DNA of 64,000 nt, taken from positions 496,001 through 560,000 of the forward strand of contig DATAWK010000043.1 in NCBI GenBank assembly GCA_036267255.1, given 5' to 3'. Made by a program: the position numbers and the translations under genes. This DNA comes from DATAWK01 sp036267255 (lineage in GTDB: Bacteria > Acidobacteriota > Terriglobia > Terriglobales > Acidobacteriaceae). Of the stretch, positions 1-8,471 are shown one piece after another (within the stretch, counting starts at the first letter, position 1; the number at the start of each line of letters is the position of its first letter). The notes below the pieces were generated by a model. That model saw only the letters and a list, made by a program, of their open reading frames with translations, was not told the DNA's origin and searched no databases.

Positions 1-1874
1 GGAAGCGGGTTCGGAGGATTCGGATCGCTCAACACCGTATGGTAGGCGCGATACCCAACCTGGAAAGTGGCCGTACCCTGGCCCCTCAGGAATTGGCACT
101 CCTGGGAACTGTTGTGTCCATTCAGGTCAAAGGAGTCGATCTCGGCCACCACCGGACGGTTATCTGCCCAGAAGATATGGGTCAGCGCTGCCTGCTGCAC
201 GTTGGCGGTGCTGCCAGGTCCTGAAGCCAATAACATCCGCAGGTACTGGAACGATGCGCCCTTGTCGCCAGTGCCGGGCGTTACGCCCGGAGGAACCAGC
301 CGGTTGCCGTTCTTGTCGAAGATCTCAACCGCCAGCAGGAACCGTCCGTTGCCCGGCCCTGGAACTCCGGTAGCCGTCGGATTAAGGGTCCGAGTATCGA
401 AATACTGGTGGGCCTGATCGCTCAGCCAATCCGCGTCTGCGTTATACGGGATGAGGAACAGTCCATTGACGCCATTCGATGCGGTAACGGGCCCCAGAAC
501 TTGCGGCTCGATCTCGATCTGCGTGCCCACCAGGACATATTTCGACCACGCGATGGCATTCTGAACCAGCTGCATCGTGCCGACCGGGTTCCCATTAACA
601 TCTGCCGGCGCAACACTCATGCGGTAGTAATACGCTCCAAGCGCCTCCATGCCCGGATCGAAATACAGCATGAAGCTCAGCGTTTTGCACCAGGGTGCAT
701 TGTTGTCATTGACCAGGCCGGCATTTCCGTTCGGAGCCGGCGCTACCACGCTATAGGGGCCAGTCTGCGTCAAATCGTTGTTCGAGCCGTCCACGCCCCC
801 GTAGTTGCTATGGAGCGCATAGCTGAGGGTGGCGCCAATCTGCTGCAGAATCACGAAGTCCGTTCCTGGAGGCGGCGGCATCACCGTACCGCAGGCATAG
901 CCAAGCAGTGTCGAAAGGTTGGCAAAGGTATCCGCATTGAAGTACTGGTACGCGGCCCCACCGTCATAGACGTAAACCCATTGGCCGCCCAGCCACTGCT
1001 TCACTTTATAGAAATAGCTGCGACGGCAAGTGAACGGCTCAAATGGAAACTGCTCATAGCAATAACTGAAGCTTCCATCTGGATTCAGGGATGTTTCGCC
1101 AAGTTTCGCGGAAGTGCAGCGGCACCAGATAGGCCACAGCCTTGGATTCGCAAGGACATATTGCACAGCATCCTGCGCCGTGCTCGATTCCAGCGTCAGC
1201 AGATCCTCCTGCAGCTGTGTATTGGGACTGAAACGCAGATCCACCTGGCCGGCTGCGATGGCACGGTCGATGCTCTGTGCTCTCAAGTTGTCCAGTGGCC
1301 CAGGATTGGGCCGCGGCGGTGGAAACATTACTGGATTCGCAGCCAGAAAAGTCTTCAACTTTTCAAGGAACGGTGGAACATCGATCACGTAGAACGGGAA
1401 ACAACAGCAGGTTTGTTCCCAAACTTCCACAATGCCACTGCAGATGGGCGAACAGCGCTCAATCGGTGGAAACGGAACTTTACCCAGCGCAATCGACTTC
1501 AGCAGCGGCACCTTCTCCACGATCCAAGGAAAGCACTTACTGACCTTGCCGCTCAGACAGATGCGAAAATGAAGCCACTGTCTCCACCATTGCGGCGGCA
1601 ATTCAATCAGCTTATCGGCGCGCCACTGTGCCAGACTGGCGGCAAGCCGCAGATGCAACAACGAGTTGGGATCAAGCTGCGTCGGGTCGGAGATATCCGG
1701 GCCAAGCGCGATGACGCCTTGGCCTTCCGACTTGGTGAGCGCGGCCAGATTGAGCTTTCCGTTTTCGAGCGCGGCAACTTTTGTCGCCTGTCCCCGGGCA
1801 TCCATCGCGTATAGGGCAATCGCCGGTGTTTGTTCATCCGCTTGCTTGCCTACGAAGTTCACCTCTACTTGCAT
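1..1874 (-). CDS. Large cysteine-containing hypothetical protein, partial (C-terminus beyond window)
   Basis: The minus-strand frame is open from the ATG at 1874 to the window edge (624 codons), with a good AGGAG ribosome site about 8 bases upstream. No signal peptide or membrane segment is visible. The first 70 residues look beta-rich, reminiscent of a transthyretin-like or carboxypeptidase-regulatory-like domain (inference). The middle contains an unusual cysteine cluster: CSPIC followed by a CCC triplet, then further cysteines near WCRC. The C-terminal half is rich in Tyr, Asn, Gly and Pro and ends, as far as seen, in a beta-rich segment. It is the last visible gene of the sigma/anti-sigma/CHAT block, 192 bases after the protease gene, so it could be the protease's substrate or effector, but nothing in the sequence proves this. 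I do not recognise the family. Confidence 0.75.
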   Translation of the reverse strand, partial: MQVEVNFVGKQADEQTPAIALYAMDARGQATKVAALENGKLNLAALTKSEGQGVIALGPDISDPTQLDPNSLLHLRLAASLAQWRADKLIELPPQWWRQWLHFRICLSGKVSKCFPWIVEKVPLLKSIALGKVPFPPIERCSPICSGIVEVWEQTCCCFPFYVIDVPPFLEKLKTFLAANPVMFPPPRPNPGPLDNLRAQSIDRAIAAGQVDLRFSPNTQLQEDLLTLESSTAQDAVQYVLANPRLWPIWCRCTSAKLGETSLNPDGSFSYCYEQFPFEPFTCRRSYFYKVKQWLGGQWVYVYDGGAAYQYFNADTFANLSTLLGYACGTVMPPPPGTDFVILQQIGATLSYALHSNYGGVDGSNNDLTQTGPYSVVAPAPNGNAGLVNDNNAPWCKTLSFMLYFDPGMEALGAYYYRMSVAPADVNGNPVGTMQLVQNAIAWSKYVLVGTQIEIEPQVLGPVTASNGVNGLFLIPYNADADWLSDQAHQYFDTRTLNPTATGVPGPGNGRFLLAVEIFDKNGNRLVPPGVTPGTGDKGASFQYLRMLLASGPGSTANVQQAALTHIFWADNRPVVAEIDSFDLNGHNSSQECQFLRGQGTATFQVGYRAYHTVLSDPNPPNPL

Positions 1875-2066
1875 AAAACACTCCTCATGTGCTGGACCTT
1901 GGATAGGACGGCGATCCAGACAGCAGCCGAGACGGCAGGACGACAAGCAGCAGTCAGCGCCGCCTTTCTCCCGCGTTCGGGGGAATAGTGCGTTTGCGAA
2001 GGAATTCGTTTCAGTTTGTAGGAAATTAACTATCGGGCGGGGAACGTTTGCCTGGGCGGTGTTTCC

Positions 2067-4610
2067 TTACGAACCGGCATAAAGCTGAAAGGCGGCCCAA
2101 TACAGCGGCTTGCGATATATCCCTTGAGAATGGATCAGTGACAGCTTGGCTGCCCGCAGTGCCGTATCTGTACGCCTGCCTGCCTGCAGTCCGCCGTACA
2201 GCCGATCCATCAGCAGGGGCGTGGAAGCATCGCTTGCTTCCCATAAAGCGCCAATCACATTGTGCGCGCCGGCGCGGAGAAACGCCCAGGACAGCCCCAC
2301 CAGTCCTTCTCCCGCATAGTCTCGCAAGCCGGATCCGTAGCAGGTCGAGATGGTTACCAGCCGGGCATGCAGAGGTTGATGCACAATATCTCGCGCGTAC
2401 AGCTTGAAACTGTCTGGATGTCCTGGCGGGGGCGAAAGTATCACTGCGGAATCGAGCGGACTCAACAGGCTGGCTGTTCCGTGGGCGACAAAATGAATAT
2501 ATGCGAATCTTTCCGGGTGAATTTCTGCATACGCTGCAGGCACCGCTGCAGCCTGTGTCAGTACCGTCCGGCTGGCGACCGGAAAGTGCTTTTCAATGCT
2601 GTCGATTTCCACCGGTGCATTGGGAAGATCTTCGTAATCGGATCCCGGCGAGATTGGATCGCCAATCAGCAGTAACCTCTTCACATTGGTTGTAGAAGCG
2701 TACGAGTCAAACCGGGAAAGGAGTCGTATCGAAACCGCATTGGTAACCGTTGCATCTTCAATCCAGTAGTGGAATTTCCCCTTTACTGGCACGAGCAGTG
2801 TCCCGAAATTCAATCCATTCAGACTTCCGTCGGAAATAATGAATACCCTCGCGTCCTTGCGGATCGTGGAGGCAGCAGGCGCAACGATGGTGTTGTAGAG
2901 ATAGATTGCGTCTCTGTTCTCCTCCTGCAGTGGGTCGCTCGATTTCAGGATGGCTCCCTGGTAACGATCTACATGAGATTCAATTTCAGATTGCCCGGGA
3001 AGCACAAAGAGGTGCGTGCCGCCGCCTGTTATCGACCACAGGTAAGATTTCTCCGATCCCAGCGAGTAGAACAGGATCGTGGCGTCCAACTTGCGTGCAA
3101 CGGACTCAGGATTTACATCCTCCTTCTGCAGCAAATGGAATTCTTCCTTTTCCTCTCCAAGACCTTCTTCCAGCGTTCGCGCCCGTCCAAGATCGAGCAG
3201 TCGTAATGCTTCGTTTGACCGGTGCGATGCAATGAGAAATTCTGCATAATCCCTGTACAGCGCATTGCCATTGGCGAAAAACGGCAACTTTAGTTCTTCA
3301 TCCTGCAAGGAAGATCGTTGCGCCTCAAAGGTGGTGATGGACTTCTTGTACCAGGTTTGAGCACTTGGCGAATCGTGCTGCTGGGCATAAACATTTGCAA
3401 TCGCATTCTCAATTTTCCATCGCAGCGATGGAACCATTGCCGCATCCTGGTGAACGCGCATCAGAATTTGTTCTGCATTCTGCCCATTGCCCTGTCGAGC
3501 GGCGAGAAGCCCCTGCAGAAACAATGGCTCGATTGCAGCGGATTTGTTCCCCATCGTATACGCCGCGTGAAGCGCTTCATCGCTCTGCACCTTTGCCGAA
3601 TCGAATTGTCCCTGTTGCAAAAATAAAAATCCCAGCGCAGTGTGTGCATTAGAGATCCATTCTGTATCGGCGGCAGCCTGCGCGGCCTTTAATGCCTCCT
3701 GATAACAGGATTCGGCTTCCTTTTGGTTTCCAAGTTGGTAAAAGGACAAGCCCGCATTCGTCAGCCATACAACCTGATCATGAGTGGAACCTAAGGCCTG
3801 GGCTTGTTGTTTCGCTTGTTGGAAATTGAGAAGTGATTTTTCAAAGTCTCCCAGCTTGTAATAAGCCCAGCCAGCGTTACCGAGAGCTATTTCCAGAGCT
3901 AATCTGGCCTGAATGGATTGAGCAATCTGAGACGCCGCTTGGAATCGATCCAAAGCTGCGTCATACTGCTCTGTTTGCACATCTACGGCACCCAAATCCA
4001 GCAGATCGGCTGTCTCCAGAAATGTATCTCGATGCTGCCGAGCAAATTCGAGGCTCTTCGCAAATGAGTCATTTGCCTTGATCAATTGACCTCGATAGCG
4101 TTCCGCCAGGCCCTGTGTTTGCAACACTTCGCCTTGCAGGGAGGAATTTGTCGCAGCGGAAAGACGTTGTGCTTCCTGCAATTCCTGATCGGATCCTTGC
4201 AATCGGCCGAGACGAGCATGCGCCACACTGCAGAGTAATTTTCGTTTGATCTCGATATCGCCCACTGCGGGATAGGCTCGGTTATCGCAGTTGAGCAAAA
4301 TAGCTACATCCGGACTTGCTCCCTGATATGTAAGGACCTCTGCTTCAAGCAGGCGGAATTTTGTATCCCAATCCGGATTGCGCCTGGCAAACTCTTTACG
4401 AGCTATTTCTACCTGATGCTGCGCGATGCTGAGATTGCCATGTAGAAATTCTTTATGAATGTTTTGATAGACTACCGCCGGATTTTGGTGTGCGAAAGAA
4501 CGGCACCCCGAAAAGGTTACGGTGCACAGAAGCGCTACCACTAATAGGGAGGCATGGTAGTACCGTTGATACCCCCTACGCCCATGCTTATTTTTCCTTG
4601 GACGTTGCAA
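2067..4610 (-). CDS. TPR-CHAT cysteine protease, predicted lipoprotein
   Basis: About 847 residues. The N-terminus (from a TTG at 4610) has a strongly basic stretch, then a hydrophobic segment ending in TFSGC, a lipobox-like site, so the mature protein is probably a lipid-anchored envelope protein. Residues about 60-450 hold tandem tetratricopeptide-like helical repeats (for example NAGWAYYKLGDFEKSLLNFQ). The C-terminal 300 residues are a CHAT domain (caspase-like fold, clan CD). The catalytic dyad is visible: His about 710 in HFVAHG and Cys about 757 in ISTCYGSG, followed by the typical GAHNVIGALW motif. The start is uncertain: the frame is open to 4769, but the peptide upstream of 4610 is encoded antiparallel to nothing known and has no signal features. 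With the TTG start it overlaps the upstream gene by 70 bases. Likely role: regulated proteolysis linked to the neighbouring sigma/anti-sigma pair (inference). Confidence 0.88.
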   Translation of the reverse strand: MQRPRKNKHGRRGYQRYYHASLLVVALLCTVTFSGCRSFAHQNPAVVYQNIHKEFLHGNLSIAQHQVEIARKEFARRNPDWDTKFRLLEAEVLTYQGASPDVAILLNCDNRAYPAVGDIEIKRKLLCSVAHARLGRLQGSDQELQEAQRLSAATNSSLQGEVLQTQGLAERYRGQLIKANDSFAKSLEFARQHRDTFLETADLLDLGAVDVQTEQYDAALDRFQAASQIAQSIQARLALEIALGNAGWAYYKLGDFEKSLLNFQQAKQQAQALGSTHDQVVWLTNAGLSFYQLGNQKEAESCYQEALKAAQAAADTEWISNAHTALGFLFLQQGQFDSAKVQSDEALHAAYTMGNKSAAIEPLFLQGLLAARQGNGQNAEQILMRVHQDAAMVPSLRWKIENAIANVYAQQHDSPSAQTWYKKSITTFEAQRSSLQDEELKLPFFANGNALYRDYAEFLIASHRSNEALRLLDLGRARTLEEGLGEEKEEFHLLQKEDVNPESVARKLDATILFYSLGSEKSYLWSITGGGTHLFVLPGQSEIESHVDRYQGAILKSSDPLQEENRDAIYLYNTIVAPAASTIRKDARVFIISDGSLNGLNFGTLLVPVKGKFHYWIEDATVTNAVSIRLLSRFDSYASTTNVKRLLLIGDPISPGSDYEDLPNAPVEIDSIEKHFPVASRTVLTQAAAVPAAYAEIHPERFAYIHFVAHGTASLLSPLDSAVILSPPPGHPDSFKLYARDIVHQPLHARLVTISTCYGSGLRDYAGEGLVGLSWAFLRAGAHNVIGALWEASDASTPLLMDRLYGGLQAGRRTDTALRAAKLSLIHSQGIYRKPLYWAAFQLYAGS

Positions 4611-5380
4611 CCTAGTTCGGCACGAACCATCGTAAGCTGAATGGCGCGCGGAAATACCGTGAGTTCTCCAAGGAAAACTCTCCCAAAATCCGGAATTTCC
4701 ACGAAGTGTCCAAGAGACCTGCCAGGAGCAGCCCCTTCGACGCCATCCACCAACGAACATAGAACACATCCGTCCTGCTGCAACTCACGCTTCGAGTCCA
4801 TCCATCCATATCGCTGGAGCGCCCACTGGAAAGCACTCCGGTTATCGCTTTCTTGAATACTCTTGGCCAGCTCGTGGGCCTGTTCCTTTCCAACCTTGAG
4901 GAAAGTATCCCACGTACCTTGCGACTTGGAATTGTCATTTTCTTGTCTACTCGCCAACAGACTGGAATTCAGCACGGGAAAGACTTCCCGTCCTCCCAGG
5001 CGTAGATTCTCAAAGCGGGTGCCCGCAAACGAGACTCTGGCTCCTCCATTCCTAAGATGTTCTACCGAGATCTGTGCCACAATTCGTTCTGCTGTCACGA
5101 CTTCCAGAAGGTTCACCCCTTCCACCACAGATGTCACCAGCGTCGACCACGAGCCGTCTTTGGCGATCTCTCTGCCGGAAACGCGCGTGTACGCGGAACG
5201 GCACGAGACAATCTCTTCAAACATGAAAGATTCGGTCCGCACCGTGGCGTATCCGCCGACCGCAGGCAGCGATACGGATGCCTGTGCAGGAATTACTTTC
5301 TGAAACGGCGCTTCAATGAAGCCGCCGAGTGAACTCGCATCTGCATGATAATAGAAGACTTTATTGTCATCTGATTGCAT
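4541..5380 (-). CDS. Uncharacterised 279-residue protein of the sigma-CHAT operon
   Basis: It starts with MQSDDNKVFYYHADASSLGG and continues with the segment VSLPAVGGYATVRTE, which I associate with an unnamed family also found in cyanobacteria and actinobacteria (memory only). No signal peptide and no membrane segment, so it is probably cytoplasmic. The protein is mostly beta-type in the first 150 residues, followed by a helical, polar segment. Four cysteines stand out, two of them as CVLC. The gene sits between the anti-sigma factor and the TPR-CHAT protease, 24 bases after the former and overlapping the latter, which supports co-translation. Possible roles are protease substrate, adaptor or ligand sensor. 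None can be decided from the sequence. Confidence 0.85.
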   Translation of the reverse strand: MQSDDNKVFYYHADASSLGGFIEAPFQKVIPAQASVSLPAVGGYATVRTESFMFEEIVSCRSAYTRVSGREIAKDGSWSTLVTSVVEGVNLLEVVTAERIVAQISVEHLRNGGARVSFAGTRFENLRLGGREVFPVLNSSLLASRQENDNSKSQGTWDTFLKVGKEQAHELAKSIQESDNRSAFQWALQRYGWMDSKRELQQDGCVLCSLVDGVEGAAPGRSLGHFVEIPDFGRVFLGELTVFPRAIQLTMVRAELGCNVQGKISMGVGGINGTTMPPY

Positions 5381-5404
5381 GGCTACCTTTCTGACGCTGA
5401 GATT

Positions 5405-6094
5405 TTAGCTCTGCTTCTTCAACGTAAAGACATATCGGGCAAGATCGACACTGGTTTCAGGTTGCGCTGGATTCAGATTTCCCCGCACCAGCACAACATA
5501 ATTGCCCTCCATCCGATATACCGCTGGAACGCGGATCGCAACCGTGTCTTCGGCCTGCTGGCGAGAAACCTGGACCTGCCAGGCAACGACTCCGGATGGA
5601 GAATACAGCGTACATGTATAGCTTGCAAAGCGATCTTGCGTAGGAACATCGACAAACAGCAGAAACGGCTGCGCTGGACGCACCGTTATAGCAGGAATTG
5701 AACCGCCGCGATGCGTGCCGCCAACCAGAGAGAGCGACGGCAGGACCTCGGGGGTCTTCAACTGGGCAATCTCGCCCGTGAATCGCGGATAGACCACAAG
5801 ATTCTGATAGGCAATGACAAAGAGAGACGCCGCCAGAGCCGGCACAACGAACACCGGTCTCCAAAGCAATGAAAAACCACGCTTCCTGGCCTTGGCCGGC
5901 GTTTGTTTTACGACGGATGCAATTCTCAATTGCTCCCTGGCTGCGTCCAGAAATGCAGCCGTTGCGCGGAGATCGTTCGCGCACTCCTGGCAGTCAAAGT
6001 AGTGCGCCTCAAAATCGTCGCGCAATTCGGACGGCAGTTCTTTCAGCAGGTATTTTTCTACCGCCATCAGCCGAATCGCATCTTGATGTTCCAT
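5405..6094 (-). CDS. Membrane anti-sigma factor with zinc-finger (ZAS-type) N-terminus
   Basis: 229 residues. The cytoplasmic N-terminus carries the anti-sigma zinc motif H-x3-C-x2-C (His31, Cys35, Cys38 in HYFDCQEC). A hydrophobic segment around residues 75-100 should span the inner membrane, leaving a beta-rich extracytoplasmic domain of about 130 residues. This is the standard layout of zf-HC2 anti-sigma factors: the zinc domain holds the cognate sigma factor and is released after a signal or cleavage outside. The gene lies directly downstream of the sigma factor (56 bases). The adjacent envelope CHAT protease raises the possibility that cleavage of this protein, or of the neighbouring 279-residue protein, releases the sigma factor (inference). 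Confidence 0.88.
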   Translation of the reverse strand: MEHQDAIRLMAVEKYLLKELPSELRDDFEAHYFDCQECANDLRATAAFLDAAREQLRIASVVKQTPAKARKRGFSLLWRPVFVVPALAASLFVIAYQNLVVYPRFTGEIAQLKTPEVLPSLSLVGGTHRGGSIPAITVRPAQPFLLFVDVPTQDRFASYTCTLYSPSGVVAWQVQVSRQQAEDTVAIRVPAVYRMEGNYVVLVRGNLNPAQPETSVDLARYVFTLKKQS

Positions 6095-6150
6095 CTAAGC
6101 GTCTCAATTCTATAGTGCAAAAAATACAAAAACGTATCGTAATTTCTACA

Positions 6151-6729
6151 CTAAGAAATACCCTTCTCTCCCAAGTATTGAATATACAAAGACTTAAATG
6201 ATTGCTTTGCGCGGTGAACCATGACCCGCAAATATTCCCGCGTTACTCCAAGTTCCGCGCAGACCTCATCCTTATCCCGCTCTTCCAGCAACACAGCCTC
6301 AAGCAGACGCCGATCTCGTTCCGTCAACTCATTCAGAATCCGGCGGACTACCCGCTCTGTGTCCTTCGTCTCCAGTAGATTGAGTGCACTCGGTTCGCGA
6401 TTCACGAAGACTGTCTCCGCTTCGTCATCGATCGTCGATTCATTTTTGCTTTTGGAACGGTAATGCTCCAGCAGCACATGGTTGCAGATCGAATTAACGA
6501 ACGCACCCAGCCGATCCGGCTGCCGGATGCCGCCCTCGCTGCGCAACAACCGCAGCACCCGGGCAAATGTCTCCTGGCGTACATCTTCCATAGCTTCTTT
6601 AGAGCTCAGGCGGAAGCGCAGCTTGAGCCAGATAAGTTCGCTGAAGTAGCCAACAAAATGCTCTTCGGTGGAAACATCTCCGGATCGAAGCCTGTCCACG
6701 TAAGAGGCATCAAACGCATAGAATTGCAA
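6151..6729 (-). CDS. ECF-like sigma-70 family RNA polymerase sigma factor
   Basis: 192 residues from a TTG start preceded by GGAGGG. The longer open frame begins at 6849, but family members usually start close to the motif FYAFDASYVDRLRSGD, so I chose 6729. Region 2 is visible as YFSELIWLKLRFRL ... EDVRQETFARV (core binding and -10 recognition). Region 4 is visible as LTERDRRLLEAVLLEE ... ELGVTREYLRVMVHRAKQ (-35 recognition helix-turn-helix). There is no region 1.1 or 3, consistent with an extracytoplasmic-function sigma factor. It is first in the leftward operon with its anti-sigma factor. It probably controls its own operon, although no clear promoter motif could be assigned in 6730-6906. 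Confidence 0.9.
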   Translation of the reverse strand: MQFYAFDASYVDRLRSGDVSTEEHFVGYFSELIWLKLRFRLSSKEAMEDVRQETFARVLRLLRSEGGIRQPDRLGAFVNSICNHVLLEHYRSKSKNESTIDDEAETVFVNREPSALNLLETKDTERVVRRILNELTERDRRLLEAVLLEERDKDEVCAELGVTREYLRVMVHRAKQSFKSLYIQYLGEKGIS

Positions 6730-6906
6730 GCACCGTCCCTCCGATGCAACTGAGCATGCGCCCAATGTTACACCGCTCGGACGAACTTCTTGCAAGTAAG
6801 AATCGCCAACGTTACGTCCCCTCCGCTCGAATGCCTGCTGGCGGTTCAATCATTTTCGCTAGCCGAGGCAGGTAAATCCTGAGCATGGTGAAAGTTTCCC
6901 CTGAAT

Positions 6907-7101
6907 CTAAAGCTCGCTTGGATGATACCGATCCAGAATATCCATGACGCGCTCAAAGAGTGTTGCGCTATAGAAAGGGCCTATGGCTTGGCTTGCCTCA
7001 TAACAATCGCCATATACAGCGATGTCGGAAGCCTTTGCAGCATCATCGCTGCAAAATCCATTGTCTTTCCCTTCGTAACCCGTCCAGCTCTGCGAACACA
7101 T
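6907..7101 (-). CDS. Small hypothetical protein (64 aa) upstream of the sigma operon
   Basis: The ATG at 7101 has an AGGAGA ribosome site 6 bases upstream, which is the main reason to believe the gene. The protein is acidic and contains three cysteines (MCSQSW, NGFC, GDCYEAS) and no signal peptide or membrane segment. The frame is open further upstream to 7203, but that extension has no ribosome site. It is on the same strand as the sigma/CHAT block and 178 bases before the sigma start. I recognise no family, and it could be a spurious frame. Confidence 0.5.
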   Translation of the reverse strand: MCSQSWTGYEGKDNGFCSDDAAKASDIAVYGDCYEASQAIGPFYSATLFERVMDILDRYHPSEL

Positions 7102-7249
7102 ACGTTTCTCCTGACGCTGCTTCCCCTGAAGCTGCAAAACTGTATCGAACCAGCTGCGTAGATATTTGAGAGAACCAAGGTAGAACACTGACAAATCCTG
7201 CAAATTCTCCCATTACTGGGATGAGAGGTACTATTTCTGTCTTGCCTGG

Positions 7250-7278
7250 CCACCACACTCAATGTGTGATTGTGGTGG
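7250..7278 (-). terminator. Hairpin between two small genes
   Basis: Perfect 8-bp inverted repeat CCACCACA / TGTGGTGG with a 13-base loop. It lies downstream of the 92-residue gene at 7322-7600 and upstream of the 64-residue gene. There is no clear T-tract on the minus strand, so it could be a weak terminator or an RNA-stability hairpin. Confidence 0.4.
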
Positions 7279-7321
7279 CGAAACGAAAAAGATTTCCAAT
7301 GCGCTCCTGGAAAATCCAGGG

Positions 7322-7600
7322 CTACCGTTCCAACCCCACTGCCTGCGATGCAGTAAACAATCCCTGATGGAGTTGTGACAGTGCTCGCGCGTGGCTGAGC
7401 ATCGAATCGACAACGGATTCAAAGAACATAGTCTCTGCAGGCGTTGTCCAGCCCGGCCTATGAATCATCTGGACGAGCAGTGTGTAATAGTCATCTCCAG
7501 GAAAATCCGCAACGACTTGTTTCAGTTCATGGAGTTTCCGTTCAAACCCCTGGATATGCTCTTTAGGCGATTCAAGTGTGAGCTTGGTAACTGTGGTCAT
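7322..7600 (-). CDS. Small hypothetical protein (92 aa)
   Basis: Start chosen at the second ATG (7600): the bases GAGGA just upstream form its ribosome site, and the first ATG (7615) overlaps that site. The protein is soluble and predicted largely helical. It contains the segment FERKLHELKQVVADFPGDDYY and ends in a helix. There are no cysteines or obvious catalytic motifs. I do not recognise a family. It is oriented like the sigma/CHAT block, but a hairpin and a 220-base gap separate it from the next gene. Confidence 0.65.
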   Translation of the reverse strand: MTTVTKLTLESPKEHIQGFERKLHELKQVVADFPGDDYYTLLVQMIHRPGWTTPAETMFFESVVDSMLSHARALSQLHQGLFTASQAVGLER

Positions 7601-7914
7601 GCGATTTTTCCTCATCCCCGTCTGCGCATTCTGCTCTAACTGATAGTTAGTGAGCCGGGCCAGGCTTTCGTATCAGACATCCGCAGATTTATTTTTTCTG
7701 GATGGAGAGTGCGCAGCCCTCCCGCGCCGCTCTCTGTTGATATTCGCCAGGCCTGTGCGCGCATTCAGCAGAGAGTCCAAAGCGTTTCTTGAACACTGGG
7801 CATGATCCGTACGGTAGCAGTCTTAAGCTCCTACGAAATTGCCCACTGGAAGGTGCAGACAATTGCATTCCGCCTTGCAAGGGTTGGCCAGGGAAGGACT
7901 ATGATCCCATCTGT
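7601..7914. other. Intergenic region between divergent genes
   Basis: No gene supported. It contains one short palindrome (listed separately). The upstream extension of the VOC reading frame (7789-7914) has no family similarity and is not called. Confidence 0.6.
7636..7650. promoter_or_regulatory. Palindrome CTAACT-GAT-AGTTAG, possible operator
   Basis: Perfect 6-3-6 inverted repeat, 35 bases upstream of the 92-residue gene start on the minus strand. Its size and position fit a dimeric repressor site, but no regulator gene is adjacent. Confidence 0.3.
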
Positions 7915-8298
7915 ATGGCTTTCGAACTGGAACATCTCGATCACCTCGTCCTGACTGTGACAAACATCGACGCTACCGTGGATTTTTATACCGAAGTCCT
8001 CGGAATGGATATGGTCACCTTTGAAGGCCGCAAGGCCCTCACCTTTGGCATGCAGAAAATCAATCTTCACCAGCGCGGTCACGAGTTCAACCCAAAGGCC
8101 GCCCACCCCATGCCCGGCTCCAGCGACCTTTGTTTCATCACAACCACGCTTCTGGATGAAGTCATTCTTTATCTAAACGAGCAGCGAGTACATATAGAAG
8201 AAGGCCCTGTCGATCGCACAGGCGCCCTTGGCAAACTTCGTTCCATCTATCTTCGCGACCCGGACCAGAACCTCATCGAAATCTCGAACTATGTCTGA
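7915..8298 (+). CDS. VOC family (glyoxalase/dioxygenase fold) protein
   Basis: 127 residues from the ATG at 7915, where the domain begins (FELEHLDHLVLTVTNI). It is a single vicinal-oxygen-chelate unit made of two beta-alpha-beta-beta-beta modules. Candidate metal ligands are His10 in the first strand and Glu122 in NLIEISNY; the DPDQN turn before the last strand is typical. It resembles small proteins annotated as virulence protein or extradiol dioxygenase-like. The substrate cannot be predicted. The frame is open upstream to 7789 without family similarity. No strong ribosome site sits at the expected distance. Confidence 0.85.
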   Translation: MAFELEHLDHLVLTVTNIDATVDFYTEVLGMDMVTFEGRKALTFGMQKINLHQRGHEFNPKAAHPMPGSSDLCFITTTLLDEVILYLNEQRVHIEEGPVDRTGALGKLRSIYLRDPDQNLIEISNYV

Positions 8299-8471
8299 CG
8301 CAGGCAACCATGCACGCCGCGTCGGCCGCAAAGCCAGACCAGCTTTCCTGGAGCAGCCCGGTTCTCCTGAAGGTGTATATCGGCGAAAGCATCCATGCGC
8401 AGCCTTTCCTCAAAGAAAAGCTGCACGGGAACGATCTTCGTAATCTATAACATCGGGGGAACCAGTCTAGA

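Noticed and set aside
408..1814. 468-codon plus-strand reading frame
   Set aside because: It is antisense to the open minus-strand frame starting at 1874, which has a good ribosome site and natural protein composition. The plus frame has an unlikely composition rich in Arg, His and Gln.
2067..6729. Reading the CHAT/sigma block as a type III-E CRISPR system
   Set aside because: No Cas proteins, crRNA array or direct repeats occur in the window. Only the pairing of a TPR-CHAT protease with a sigma factor is shared.
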